A DNA stretch of 53,113 bases from Allobosea sp. (lineage in GTDB: Bacteria > Pseudomonadota > Alphaproteobacteria > Rhizobiales > Beijerinckiaceae). The position numbers and the translations under genes are program-made. The notes beneath the pieces were generated by a model. That model was given only the letters and a program-made list of their open reading frames with translations, was not told the origin of the DNA and did not search any database. The stretch lies in the NCBI RefSeq assembly GCF_017308075.1, contig NZ_JAFKFX010000050.1:1-53113 (forward strand). Reading direction: 5' to 3'. Below are positions 8,393 through 16,252 of the stretch, piece after piece. Position 1 is the stretch's first letter. Every line of letters starts with the position of its first letter.

Positions 8393-9277
8393 TCAGTTCT
8401 CGCGCTTCAGTGCGCTCTCGTGCCAGCGCCGCAGCAGGAGATGCGAGATCCAGCTCGTCGCCAGGAAGATCGCGACGCCCGTCAGCGAGATCATGATCAG
8501 CGCCGCGAAGACCCGCGGGATCTTGAGCTGGTAGCCGGACTCCAGGATGCGATAGGCCAGCCCCGAAGCGCTGCCGCCGGTGCCGGCGACGAATTCGGCG
8601 ACGACCGCGCCGATCAGCGCCAGCCCGCCCGAGATCTTCAACCCGGCGAGGAAATACGGCAGGGCCGCCGGCAGCTTGAGAAAGCGCAGCGTCTGCCAGC
8701 GCGTGGCGCCATGCAGCTTGAAATAGTCGACGAGATTGTGGTCGGCCGAGTTCAGCCCGAGGATGGTGTTGGAGAGAATCGGGAAGAAGGCGACGATCCA
8801 GGCGCAGATCAAGAGCGAAAGATCGATATCGCCGGCCCAGATGATGATCAGCGGCGCGATCGCGACGATCGGCGTCACCTGCAGGATCACCGCATAGGGC
8901 AAGAGCGCCATTTCCAGCCATTTCGACTGGGTGAACAGCACGGCGAGCGTGACGCCGAAGAACACCGCCGCCGCCAGCGCCATGAAGGTGATGCGCAAGG
9001 TGATCCAGAGCGAGCCGGAAAGCGTCGACCAGTCCTCGACCAGCGTCTGCCCGATCAGCAGCGGCCCGGGCAGGACATAGGACGGCACCTCGTTCCAGCG
9101 GACGAGAAACTCCCAGAGCCCGAGCGCCAGGGCGCCGATGCAGAGCGGCGCCAGCAGGCGCGGCCAGGCGCTGGCCGGCAGGCCGAAGAGATGCGGCTCC
9201 CGATCGAGGACCGGGCGGGCCTCGGCATCGGTGCCGTCATGGGCCGGGGAGGCTGTGGCTGTGGCGGGGGCGCTCAT
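8393..9277 (-). CDS. ABC transporter permease (NitT/TauT/ThiX type)
   Basis: This 294-residue inner-membrane permease has about six helices and the BPD_transp_1 signature region ([23 protein letters not shown]-loop equivalent). It is of the nitrate/sulfonate/taurine/hydroxymethylpyrimidine type. The N-terminus (about 30 residues) is Ala/Thr/Glu-rich and cytoplasmic. The start at 9277 overlaps the stop of the ATPase gene by ATGA, indicating translational coupling. It is the last gene of binding protein-ATPase-permease on the minus strand. The substrate is unknown, and the divergent creatininase-family gene suggests a heterocyclic amide or precursor. Confidence 0.9.
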   Translation of the reverse strand: MSAPATATASPAHDGTDAEARPVLDREPHLFGLPASAWPRLLAPLCIGALALGLWEFLVRWNEVPSYVLPGPLLIGQTLVEDWSTLSGSLWITLRITFMALAAAVFFGVTLAVLFTQSKWLEMALLPYAVILQVTPIVAIAPLIIIWAGDIDLSLLICAWIVAFFPILSNTILGLNSADHNLVDYFKLHGATRWQTLRFLKLPAALPYFLAGLKISGGLALIGAVVAEFVAGTGGSASGLAYRILESGYQLKIPRVFAALIMISLTGVAIFLATSWISHLLLRRWHESALKREN

Positions 9278-10089
9278 GAGCCGATGGCCTCCTTGAGCCG
9301 GCCGGAAGCGAGCCTGCAGAGGCTGGCATAGTCGGCGGAGGTACGGAACAGATCGTCGCGCGGATAAGGCGCGTCGACCGCGAAATCGGCCATGACCCGG
9401 CCGGGGCGCGCCGCCATCACGACGATGCGCTGCGAGAGGTAGACCGACTCGAATACCGAATGGGTGACGAACACCGCGGTGAAGCGCTCCTTCCACCAGA
9501 GCTGGAGCAAGTCGTCGTTCAGGCGGTGGCGGGTGATCTCGTCGAGCGCGGCGAAGGGCTCGTCCATCAGCAGGATCTTCGGCCGCATCACCAGCGCACG
9601 GGCGATCGAAACGCGCATCTTCATGCCGCCGGAGAGCTCGCGCGGATAGGAGTTCTCGAAGCCCTTGAGGCCGACCAGAGCCAGCATCTCGGCGGCACGC
9701 TCGGCCGCCTCGCGCCTGGGAACATGCTTGAGTTTGAGCGGCAGCATGACATTGGCCAGAGCGTTGGCCCAGGGCATCAGCGTCGGGTCCTGGAAGACGA
9801 AGCCGAGATCGGGCCGCGCGCCCGCTGCGCCGTCCTGTCCGGCGCCACGCCATTCGATCGCGCCCGTGCTGGGGCTGGCGAGGCCGGCGATCATGCGCAG
9901 CAAGGTCGACTTGCCGCAGCCGGAGGGGCCGAGCAGGCTGATGAACTCGCCGGCGCCGAGGTCGAGATCGACATCGCGCACGGCGAGCGTGCCGTTGGCG
10001 AACTGCTTCGAGACCCGGCGGACGCTGACCAGCGGGCTTGTGCCGCTCGCCGATGCCGCCGGGGATGTGCTCAGATAGGCCGTGTCCAA
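9274..10089 (-). CDS. ABC transporter ATP-binding protein (NitT/TauT/ThiZ type)
   Basis: This is an ATPase of the SsuB/TauB/ThiZ group: Walker [11 protein letters not shown]-loop FVFQDP, signature LSGGMKMR, Walker [14 protein letters not shown] and H-loop FVTHS. It energises the neighbouring permease. The 3' end overlaps the permease start by ATGA. The start is uncertain: no ATG precedes the conserved [10 protein letters not shown], and in-frame candidates are TTG at 10155, 10104 and 10089. I give the shortest because the longer versions run into repeat-like noncoding sequence. None has a good ribosome-binding site. The length is about 271 residues, normal for the family. Confidence 0.85.
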   Translation of the reverse strand: MDTAYLSTSPAASASGTSPLVSVRRVSKQFANGTLAVRDVDLDLGAGEFISLLGPSGCGKSTLLRMIAGLASPSTGAIEWRGAGQDGAAGARPDLGFVFQDPTLMPWANALANVMLPLKLKHVPRREAAERAAEMLALVGLKGFENSYPRELSGGMKMRVSIARALVMRPKILLMDEPFAALDEITRHRLNDDLLQLWWKERFTAVFVTHSVFESVYLSQRIVVMAARPGRVMADFAVDAPYPRDDLFRTSADYASLCRLASGRLKEAIGS

Positions 10090-10253
10090 AGCCTGATGGT
10101 CCAATCGCTTAGGGCTTGTCTGGAATGGCGATAACCCGGATGGGCCGCGGCGCAAAGCGCGCTGCGGTCATTCCGGGCTACCCATCCCCAGGAGGGTTCC
10201 CCGCACATCCGCCGGCGATGGCCGATGGCGGCGGAACCGGGCGGTCGCGACGA

Positions 10254-11282
10254 TCAGGCCTTGCCGACGCCCTTGTTGACGAATTCCAGGCTGTAGGCCT
10301 TGCGGAAATCCACTCCGGCCGGAATGACCCCGGCCTGCGTCATGCTGTTGTAGAAGCGCTCCCAGCGCGCATCGGTCATGGCACCGATACCCAGAGTGAG
10401 CGCGTCGCCGGAGAGGACGATGCCGTTCTCGGTCATCGCCTTGAGGGCGTAGTCGAGCTTCTCCTGGTCGATATCCGGATTGTCCTTCAGGATCCGGGCA
10501 TTGGCCGCGGCGATGCCCGGTCCGCCCTTCAGATACTCGGCCCAGCCCTCGAGCGAGGCGGTGACGAAGCGCTGGACCAGATCCTTCTTCTCGTCGACCA
10601 TCTTCTTCGAGATGGTGATGGTGGTGTTGTAGTTCTCGAAGCCGGCATCGGCGAGGAGATGCACCACCGGCTCGACCCCGGCCTTGCGGATGGCGAAGGG
10701 CTCGGAGGAGAGGAAGCCCTGCTGTGAAAGCCGCTTATCCGCCAGGAAGGGCGCCATGTTGAAGGTGTAGGGCCGCACCTGCTCGTCGCGATAGCCGAAT
10801 TTCAGCTTGAGGAAGGGCCAGAAAGCGACCCGGCCCTGCGCGCCGATCAGGATCGGCTTGTCCTTCAGGGCCGCGAGCGAATCATTGCCCTGGCCGGGAT
10901 GCGAGATCAGGACCTGCGGGTCCTTCTGGAAGATCGAGGCGATGCAGAGGAAGGGAATGCCTTCCTTGGCGAAATGCAGCGCTTCCAGCGAATTGCCCAT
11001 GATCATGTCGACGCGGCCGCCGAGCAGGAGCTGGGTCGGGTTCTGCTGCGGGCCACCCGGGCGGATGTCGACGTCGAGGCCGTACTTCTTGTAGATGCCG
11101 TTGGCGGCGGCGAGGTAGAAGCCGCCATGCTCGCCCTGGGCGCGCCAATTGGTCTGGTAGCTGACCTTGTCGAGCGTCTGCGCGTTGACGCGCGCGCCGG
11201 GAACCGGGATCAGCACCGAAGCGGCCGAACCACCGAGCAGACCGAGCGCGGCGCGCCGATCGAGGCGATACTTCATCGTCAT
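10254..11282 (-). CDS. ABC transporter substrate-binding protein (NMT1/THI5-like)
   Basis: This 342-residue periplasmic binding protein has an N-terminal signal with a twin-arginine-like DRRAALGLL start and cleavage near ARVNAQ. The mature part is of the NMT1/SsuA-like type (VSYQTNWRAQGEHGGFYLAA is close to HMP-precursor binding proteins such as ThiY, and also to those for riboflavin or hydantoin). ATG 11282 follows GGAAGGGA, a good ribosome-binding site, whereas the frame further upstream is unsupported. It is the first gene of the importer operon. Ligand candidates are pyrimidine or other N-heterocycles. The divergent creatininase-family hydrolase supports an amide-type substrate, but this is inference. 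Confidence 0.88.
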   Translation of the reverse strand: MTMKYRLDRRAALGLLGGSAASVLIPVPGARVNAQTLDKVSYQTNWRAQGEHGGFYLAAANGIYKKYGLDVDIRPGGPQQNPTQLLLGGRVDMIMGNSLEALHFAKEGIPFLCIASIFQKDPQVLISHPGQGNDSLAALKDKPILIGAQGRVAFWPFLKLKFGYRDEQVRPYTFNMAPFLADKRLSQQGFLSSEPFAIRKAGVEPVVHLLADAGFENYNTTITISKKMVDEKKDLVQRFVTASLEGWAEYLKGGPGIAAANARILKDNPDIDQEKLDYALKAMTENGIVLSGDALTLGIGAMTDARWERFYNSMTQAGVIPAGVDFRKAYSLEFVNKGVGKA

Positions 11283-11567
11283 GTCTGAAATCCCTTCCGC
11301 AACTGATGGTGGCGGCTCGCGGTGGGCGACGCACGAGCGCTGGGCTGCGACCGGCGGAGAATGCCCCCGGCTCAGCCGGCGCACAAGCGCCAGTCAGCGG
11401 CTTCGGCAGCGCTTGTCCATGCATGGCGGCGCCCGATCCGGCGCGATCCACAGCTAAGCCTTCGCGCCCTGCCTCGCTGCCATGGCGCAAAGGCGGGTTC
11501 CAGCGCGGTCTTTGCAATGTAGAAGACAGCGACGGGACCTGACCCGGCCTAGCGAGGACCAGACGAG
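11283..11567. promoter_or_regulatory. Divergent promoter region, importer versus creatininase gene
   Basis: About 285 bases separate the start of the binding-protein gene (minus) from the creatininase-family gene (plus). It must hold both promoters. I see a ribosome-binding GCGAGGA upstream of 11568 but no convincing -35/-10 pair, riboswitch-like fold or long palindrome. No thiamine-pyrophosphate riboswitch consensus (CUGAGA...ACCUGA) could be recognised. Confidence 0.4.
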
Positions 11568-12365
11568 ATGAGCGCGCGCTTCTGGGGCGATCTGAAGACC
11601 ACCGATTTCCAGGGTCTCTCGCCCGAAACCACCCTTGCCGTGCTGCCGCTGGCGGCGATCGAGCAGCATGGTCCGCATCTGCCCGTCTCGGTCGACACCA
11701 CCGTGATGAACGCGATGCTGGCGCTGGCGATGCCGCAGGTTCCGGCCGGGCTCGACGTGCTCGTGCTGCCGACGCTGGCGATCTGCAAGTCGAACGAGCA
11801 CCTGCACTCGCCGGGCACGCTCACCCTCTCCTGGGAAAGCGCGATCCGCAGCTGGATCGAGATCGGCGAGAGCGTGAAGCGCGCCGGGCTGCGCAAGCTA
11901 GTTCTCGTCACCTCGCATGGCGGCAATGTCGACCCGATGAAGGTCGTCGCCCGCGAACTGCGCGTCGCCCACGGCATGCTTGCCGTCTCGACCTCCTGGA
12001 GCAATTTCGGCCTGCCGCCGGGCCTGTTCGCGCCGCTGGACGCGCTGCACGGCATCCATGGCGGCGATGTCGAGACCGCGCTGATGCTGCATTTCCGGCC
12101 GGACCTCGTCGACATGAGCAAGGCCGGCCGCTTCGAGCCGCTGACGGTCGCCATGGCCGAGGACTACAAGTGGCTGCGTCCGACCGGGGCACACCCCTTC
12201 GCCTGGATGGCGCAGGACGTGAATCCGTCCGGCGCGGTCGGCGATGCCAGCCTCGCCACGGCCGAAAAGGGCAAGGCGACGGCCGAGTTCCAGGCGAAAG
12301 GCTTCGTGGAACTTCTGGCAGATGTCGCGAAATTCCCGCTGGAAAAGCTCTACAAGGCGGGCTGA
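11568..12365 (+). CDS. Creatininase-family amidohydrolase
   Basis: This 265-residue member of the creatininase/creatinine amidohydrolase fold hydrolyses cyclic or linear amides with two metal ions. The metal-binding residues are visible: E32, H34, H37 and D43 in IEQHGPHLPVSVDT, H117 in SHGGN, and E169 in HGIHGGDVE with H161/H164. The family also includes N-formyl-amide hydrolases of riboflavin-type (ArfB) and thiamine-degradation pathways, so creatinine itself is not certain. The gene is divergent from a binding-protein-dependent importer, suggesting uptake followed by ring or amide hydrolysis. Confidence 0.9.
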   Translation: MSARFWGDLKTTDFQGLSPETTLAVLPLAAIEQHGPHLPVSVDTTVMNAMLALAMPQVPAGLDVLVLPTLAICKSNEHLHSPGTLTLSWESAIRSWIEIGESVKRAGLRKLVLVTSHGGNVDPMKVVARELRVAHGMLAVSTSWSNFGLPPGLFAPLDALHGIHGGDVETALMLHFRPDLVDMSKAGRFEPLTVAMAEDYKWLRPTGAHPFAWMAQDVNPSGAVGDASLATAEKGKATAEFQAKGFVELLADVAKFPLEKLYKAG

Positions 12366-12426
12366 ACCCGTCTTTCCTGGGCGCTGCGTAAAGCGTCTAG
12401 ACTCTCCGCACGACATTGCCCCAGCG

Positions 12427-12519
12427 CGTCATGCTCGCCCTTGGGGCGAGCATCCACGTCCTGAACGCCGTACTGCAAAAAGGCAGATGTGGATGGTCGG
12501 GACAAGCCCGACCATGACG
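12427..12519. repeat. Cloverleaf-like dispersed repeat, copy A
   Basis: This 93-bp element is bounded by CGTCATG and CATGACG. Inside are hairpin 1 (ATGCTCGCCC-TTG-GGGCGAGCAT) and hairpin 2 (ATGGTCGGG-ACAAG-CCCGACCAT), with ATCCACGTC able to pair with GATGTGGAT between them. It is near-identical in arms to copies at 27709-27802 and 32617-32714, and lies between two convergent genes. Confidence 0.85.
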
Positions 12520-12552
12520 GTAGCGCACGGCATCTGCGCCACCGCAGCAATC

Positions 12553-13014
12553 TCAATCCGGATCGAGCAGGCGCGGCCCCGGCCCCTGCTGACCGAGCTC
12601 GTCCCAGGGATTGTGGAGCGGACAGCTCTTCACCGAGAGGCAGCCGCAGCCGATGCAGTCGGTGAGATGGTCGCGCAGCCGGGTCAGGCGGTCGATCCGA
12701 CGCTCCAGCTCGAGCTTCCACGCCGCGGAGAGTCGGCTCCAGTCCTCGGCCGTCGGGGTGCGTTCGGCCGGCAGGGTCTGGAAGGCCTCGCGGATGGTCT
12801 TGAGCGGAATGCCGGTGCGCTGGGCGACCTTGATGATCGCGACCCGGCGCAGGACCTCGCGCGCATAACGGCGCTGGTTGCCGGCGCTGCGGCGGCTGCG
12901 GATCAGCCCTTCCGCCTCGTAGAAATGCAGGGCCGAGACGGCAAGGCCGCTACGCCGCGCCACCTCGCCGACGCTCAGATCCTCCGCGAAAACCCTGCGT
13001 GCCTTTGCGACCAC
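12553..13014 (-). CDS. soxR: Redox-sensing transcriptional activator SoxR
   Basis: SoxR is a MerR-family dimeric regulator whose [2Fe-2S] cluster senses redox-cycling compounds. With a GTG start at 13014 the protein has 153 residues. The MerR winged helix lies at 13-80 ([20 protein letters not shown]) and cluster cysteines at C120, C123, C125 and C131 ([12 protein letters not shown]). E. coli SoxR has them at 119, 122, 124 and 130, which supports this start. A TTG at 13077 would add an unconserved extension through the operator. The gene diverges from an FMN reductase gene, with the SoxR box immediately upstream of both, implying activation of the neighbour and likely self-repression. Confidence 0.93.
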   Translation of the reverse strand: MVAKARRVFAEDLSVGEVARRSGLAVSALHFYEAEGLIRSRRSAGNQRRYAREVLRRVAIIKVAQRTGIPLKTIREAFQTLPAERTPTAEDWSRLSAAWKLELERRIDRLTRLRDHLTDCIGCGCLSVKSCPLHNPWDELGQQGPGPRLLDPD

Positions 13015-13019
13015 GGCGC

Positions 13020-13050
13020 TTGACCTCAACCTTAGTTGAGGTCTTATACG
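13020..13050 (+). promoter_or_regulatory. SoxR-box promoter driving the FMN reductase gene
   Basis: TTGACC (-35, 13020-13025) and TATACG (-10, 13045-13050) are separated by 19 bases, the overlong spacer typical of MerR-family-activated promoters. Centred in it is a perfect inverted repeat GACCTCAAC-CTTA-GTTGAGGTC (13022-13043), matching the known SoxR box CCTCAAG/CTTGAGG type. It faces the gene at 13089 and ends 8 bases from the soxR GTG. Confidence 0.92.
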
Positions 13051-13088
13051 GTGTGCTCCGCTGGTTCGCCAGCCCAAGGAGCGCTCCC

Positions 13089-13643
13089 ATGCATCGTCGG
13101 CTCACCCACTCCATCCACCTCGCCGTGATCTACGGCAGCTCCCGCGAAGGCCGCCTTTGCGACAAGATCGCCGGCTGGACTCTGGCGCAGGTCGAGGGCG
13201 AAGGCCCATTCTCGGTGGAAGCGGTCGATCCGGCCGCGCACGACCTCGCCGAGGTCAAGGCGAGGCTCGGCCGCGCCGATGCCTTCATCGTGGTGACGCC
13301 GGAATACAACCGGAGCTTTCCGGCGCCGCTGAAGGCGATCATCGATGATACCGGCCCCGAATGGCGCGGCAAGCCGGTCGCCTTCGTCTCCTATGGCGGT
13401 GTCTCGGGAGGCCTGCGGGCCGTCGAGCAGCTCCGGCTCGTCTTCGCCGAGCTGCATGCCGCGACGATCCGCGACGGCGTCTGCTTCGCCAATGCCTGGA
13501 ACCAGTTCGACGAGGCAGGCCGGCTCGCCGATGCGGAACGGGCCGAACGGGCGATGGCGACGATGCTCGGGCAATTGCACTGGTGGGCGAGCGCCCTGCG
13601 CAGCGCCCGCAACAGCGTACCTTACGGGCAGTTCGCGGCCTGA
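13089..13643 (+). CDS. NADPH-dependent FMN reductase family protein (SoxR target)
   Basis: This 184-residue flavodoxin-fold oxidoreductase has [20 protein letters not shown] as the FMN-phosphate loop, [18 protein letters not shown] as the flavin-ring loop and VSYGGVSGG as the third loop. These match the NADPH-dependent FMN reductase (ArsH/SsuE/chromate reductase) family. ATG 13089 follows AAGGAG with good spacing. The SoxR-box promoter lies 39 bases upstream, so the enzyme is probably induced by redox-active compounds and may reduce quinones or similar two-electron acceptors. That role is inference. Confidence 0.92.
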   Translation: MHRRLTHSIHLAVIYGSSREGRLCDKIAGWTLAQVEGEGPFSVEAVDPAAHDLAEVKARLGRADAFIVVTPEYNRSFPAPLKAIIDDTGPEWRGKPVAFVSYGGVSGGLRAVEQLRLVFAELHAATIRDGVCFANAWNQFDEAGRLADAERAERAMATMLGQLHWWASALRSARNSVPYGQFAA

Positions 13644-13745
13644 GCGGCGGCTAGCACTCCATCCTGGGCCTGTCGAAATCCGAAACTAGCCTAACGCCGC
13701 GATGCAGTTTCCTTCACAAATCGGAACTGGTCGCGGCGCGGCTTT

Positions 13746-13785
13746 GGCGGAAGGATCGGCGGGGTCCGATCCTTCCGCCTAGGAA
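13746..13785 (+). other. Strong leader hairpin abutting the ribosome-binding site
   Basis: GGCGGAAGGATCGG (13746-13759) and CCGATCCTTCCGCC (13766-13779) are perfect 14-bp complements with loop CGGGGT. One base later comes the ribosome-binding AGGAA (13781-13785) of the gene at 13791. There is no T-run after the stem, so it is not a standard terminator of the upstream gene. It more likely shapes mRNA stability or translation. Confidence 0.75.
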
Positions 13786-13790
13786 CCGCC

Positions 13791-14561
13791 ATGCAGCTTC
13801 AGCTCCTGCGCAACGCCCTGCTCAAGCTCACCTATGCCGGCAGGACGCTGCTGATCGACCCGGATCTGGGCTCGAAGCACAGCCGGCCTTCCTTCACCGG
13901 CCGCTCACAGAATCCGATGGTCGCTCTGCCGGAGCCGATCGAGAGCATTCTTGCCGGGGTCGAGCAGGTCATCGTTTCGCATCTGCATGCCGACCATTTC
14001 GACGCGGTCGCGAAGGAGCGCATTCCGAAGGAGCTGCCGCTGCTCTGCCAGCCCGGCGACGAGGCGGCGATCCGCCAGGCAGGCTTCGTCAATGTGACGC
14101 CGCTCGAGCATTTCCTGCGGCTCGGCCCGATCGTGATCACCCGGCAGCCGGCCCAGCACGGCACCGGTGCGGTGGTCGAAAAAATGGGGCCGGTGATGGG
14201 GCTGGTCTTCGAGGCGCCCGGCGAGCCGACGCTCTATTGGTGCGGCGACAGCGTGCTCTATCCGCCTTTGCGCGATGCCGTCGCGACGACCGCCCCCGAC
14301 GTGATCGTCACCCATTCCTGCGGCGCGCAATGGGACGACACGCTGATCGTGATGGACGCGGAACAGACGCTGGAACTTTGCGAAGCACACCCCGAAGCCA
14401 TCGTGATCGCAACCCATATGGAGGCGCTGGACCATGCGACGGTCGATCGCGCCACCCTGCGCCGGGCGGCCGAGGCGCGCGGCATCGGGGCAAAGCGGCT
14501 GCGTATCCCAGCCGATGGCGAGACGATCGCGATCAGCTGCCCGGCGCCGGCGGGCGCCTGA
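13791..14561 (+). CDS. Metallo-beta-lactamase-fold hydrolase (UlaG-like)
   Basis: This 256-residue soluble hydrolase shows the metal motif SHLHADHFD (HxHxDH) near residues 63-71, a later H in QPAQHG, the WCGDS motif near residue 149 and a distal THMEALDH. These are standard for UlaG/YfhI-like members of the fold that act on small esters, lactones or phosphodiesters. Substrate is not predictable. It starts at ATG 13791 with AGGAA upstream and sits behind a 14-bp hairpin. It appears monocistronic, followed by an intergenic repeat. Confidence 0.88.
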   Translation: MQLQLLRNALLKLTYAGRTLLIDPDLGSKHSRPSFTGRSQNPMVALPEPIESILAGVEQVIVSHLHADHFDAVAKERIPKELPLLCQPGDEAAIRQAGFVNVTPLEHFLRLGPIVITRQPAQHGTGAVVEKMGPVMGLVFEAPGEPTLYWCGDSVLYPPLRDAVATTAPDVIVTHSCGAQWDDTLIVMDAEQTLELCEAHPEAIVIATHMEALDHATVDRATLRRAAEARGIGAKRLRIPADGETIAISCPAPAGA

Positions 14562-14571
14562 ACAGAATTTT

Positions 14572-14670
14572 CGTCATCCCGGACAAGCCGCGCCAGCAAC
14601 GCCGACGCGGGATCCATGCCTGAACCGTTCCGGCACGGATCCCGGGTCGGACTTCTCCGCCCGGGATGAC
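14572..14670. repeat. CGTCATCCCGG-type intergenic repeat, copy 1
   Basis: The element opens with CGTCATCCCGG and closes with CCGGGATGAC, its reverse complement. The interior contains GGGATCCATG and GGATCCCGGGT segments able to form side stems. It lies between convergent genes (the MBL hydrolase and the CoA ligase) and may act as bidirectional transcription-end structure. Related copies occur at 22984-23120, 27644-27858, 36129-36224 and 45622-45730. Confidence 0.7.
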
Positions 14671-14702
14671 CAGGCTTGGATCCGGACTTTCCCCGTTCTC
14701 AG

Positions 14703-16214
14703 CTACTTGGCGTAGATGTCCTTGTAGGTGTCGCGCAGCAGGTTCTTCTGGACCTTGCCCATGGTGTTGCGCGGCAGTTCGGCGACGACGAAGACCTGCT
14801 TGGGCTGCTTGAACTTCGCCAGCCTCTGTTCCAGCGCCTTGGCGATGCCCTGCGCCGTGATGTCCGCACCGGACTTTGCGACGACCACCGCCGTCACGCC
14901 CTCGCCGAAATCAGGATGCGGCACGCCGATGACGGCGCTCTCGATCACGCCCGGCATATCGTCGATCTCGGTCTCGACTTCCTTCGGATAGACATTGTAG
15001 CCGCCGGTGATGATCAGGTCCTTGCCGCGTCCGACGATATGGACATAGCCGGCAGGGTCGATCTTGCCGAGGTCGCCGGTGATGAAGAAGCCGTCCTCGC
15101 GGAACTCGGCCTTGGTCTTCTCGGGGTTGCGCCAATAGCCCTTGAAGACGTTCGGGCCCTTGACCTCGATCATGCCGATCTCGTCGCGGGCGAGTTCCTT
15201 GCCCGTCTCCGGATCGACCACCCGGGCCGAGACGCCCGGCAGCGGGAAGCCGACCGTGCCGGCGACCCGGTCGCCCGCATAGGGGTTGGAGGTGCTCATA
15301 TTGGTCTCGGTCATGCCGTAGCGCTCGAGAATGGCGTGGCCGGTACGCTCGCGCCATTCTCGATGGGTCTCGGCGAGCAGCGGCGCCGAGCCGGAGACGA
15401 ACAGGCGCATATGCTTGGTCGCTGCGGGCGTCAGCCTCTGATCCTGGAGCAGGCGGACATAGAAGGTCGGGACGCCCATCATGCAGGTCGCCTGCGGCAG
15501 GTATTTGAAGACCTGGTCAGGATCGAATTTCGGCAGCAGGATCATCGAGGCGCCGGAGAAAAGCACCGTATTGGTCGCGACGAACAGGCCGTGCGTGTGG
15601 AAGATCGGCAAGGCGTGCAGCAGCACGTCCTCCTTGCCGAAGCGCCAGTAGTCGACCAGCGCCAGGGCGTTCGACGAGAGATTGTCATGGCTGAGCATCG
15701 CCCCCTTGGAGCGACCGGTCGTGCCCGAGGTGTAGAGGATGGCGGCGAGATCGTCGGCGCCACGCGCGACATCGGCGAAGTCGGCGGGGGCCGCCGCAGC
15801 CTTCTCGATCAGACTGCCGGTGCCGACGCCGAGCGTCTCCAGCTTCGCACCGGCCTTTTCGGCATAGGGGCGCAGCGCCTGCGCCTTGGCGGGGTCGCAG
15901 ACGAAGACCGCCGGCTCGGCGTCGCCGAGGAAGTACTCGATCTCGGCCGGGGTATAGGCGGTGTTGAGCGGCAGGAAGATCGCACCGGCGCGGACCGCGC
16001 CGAGATAGAGCATCAGCGCCTCGATGCTCTTCTCGACCTGGACGGCGACGCGGTCGCCCGGCTTGACGCCGAGGGCGACGAGCGCCCCGGCATAGCGGCC
16101 GGAAGCCGCGACCATGTCGGCATAGCTGAAGACCCGGCCGTCATCGATCAGCGCAAAGCGGGCGTCCGGCGCCGGAATCCGCGCCCGGATGAGATCGAAC
16201 AGATGGTTACCCAT
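14703..16214 (-). CDS. matB: Malonyl-CoA synthetase MatB
   Basis: This 503-residue ANL-superfamily ligase converts malonate, ATP and CoA to malonyl-CoA. The AMP-binding core is YTSGTTGRSKGAMLSHDNL, with A5-like ERYGMTETNM, the hinge GDLGKIDPAGYVHIVGRGKD and the C-terminal catalytic Lys in PRNTMGKVQKN. MatB-like features are HTHGLFVATN and FVSGSAPLL. ATG 16214 follows AAAGGAC. The gene is 38 bases downstream of the malonyl-CoA decarboxylase gene on the same strand, together making malonate into acetyl-CoA and CO2. No malonate carrier or GntR-type MatR is adjacent. Confidence 0.92.
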   Translation of the reverse strand: MGNHLFDLIRARIPAPDARFALIDDGRVFSYADMVAASGRYAGALVALGVKPGDRVAVQVEKSIEALMLYLGAVRAGAIFLPLNTAYTPAEIEYFLGDAEPAVFVCDPAKAQALRPYAEKAGAKLETLGVGTGSLIEKAAAAPADFADVARGADDLAAILYTSGTTGRSKGAMLSHDNLSSNALALVDYWRFGKEDVLLHALPIFHTHGLFVATNTVLFSGASMILLPKFDPDQVFKYLPQATCMMGVPTFYVRLLQDQRLTPAATKHMRLFVSGSAPLLAETHREWRERTGHAILERYGMTETNMSTSNPYAGDRVAGTVGFPLPGVSARVVDPETGKELARDEIGMIEVKGPNVFKGYWRNPEKTKAEFREDGFFITGDLGKIDPAGYVHIVGRGKDLIITGGYNVYPKEVETEIDDMPGVIESAVIGVPHPDFGEGVTAVVVAKSGADITAQGIAKALEQRLAKFKQPKQVFVVAELPRNTMGKVQKNLLRDTYKDIYAK

Positions 16215-16252
16215 GATTGCGGGTCCTTTCAGGCAGTGTCGGTTCGTGTGGT

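Noticed and set aside
11168-11567. TPP riboswitch ahead of the ThiY-like importer
   Set aside because: No recognisable TPP-aptamer consensus on either strand of the divergent region.
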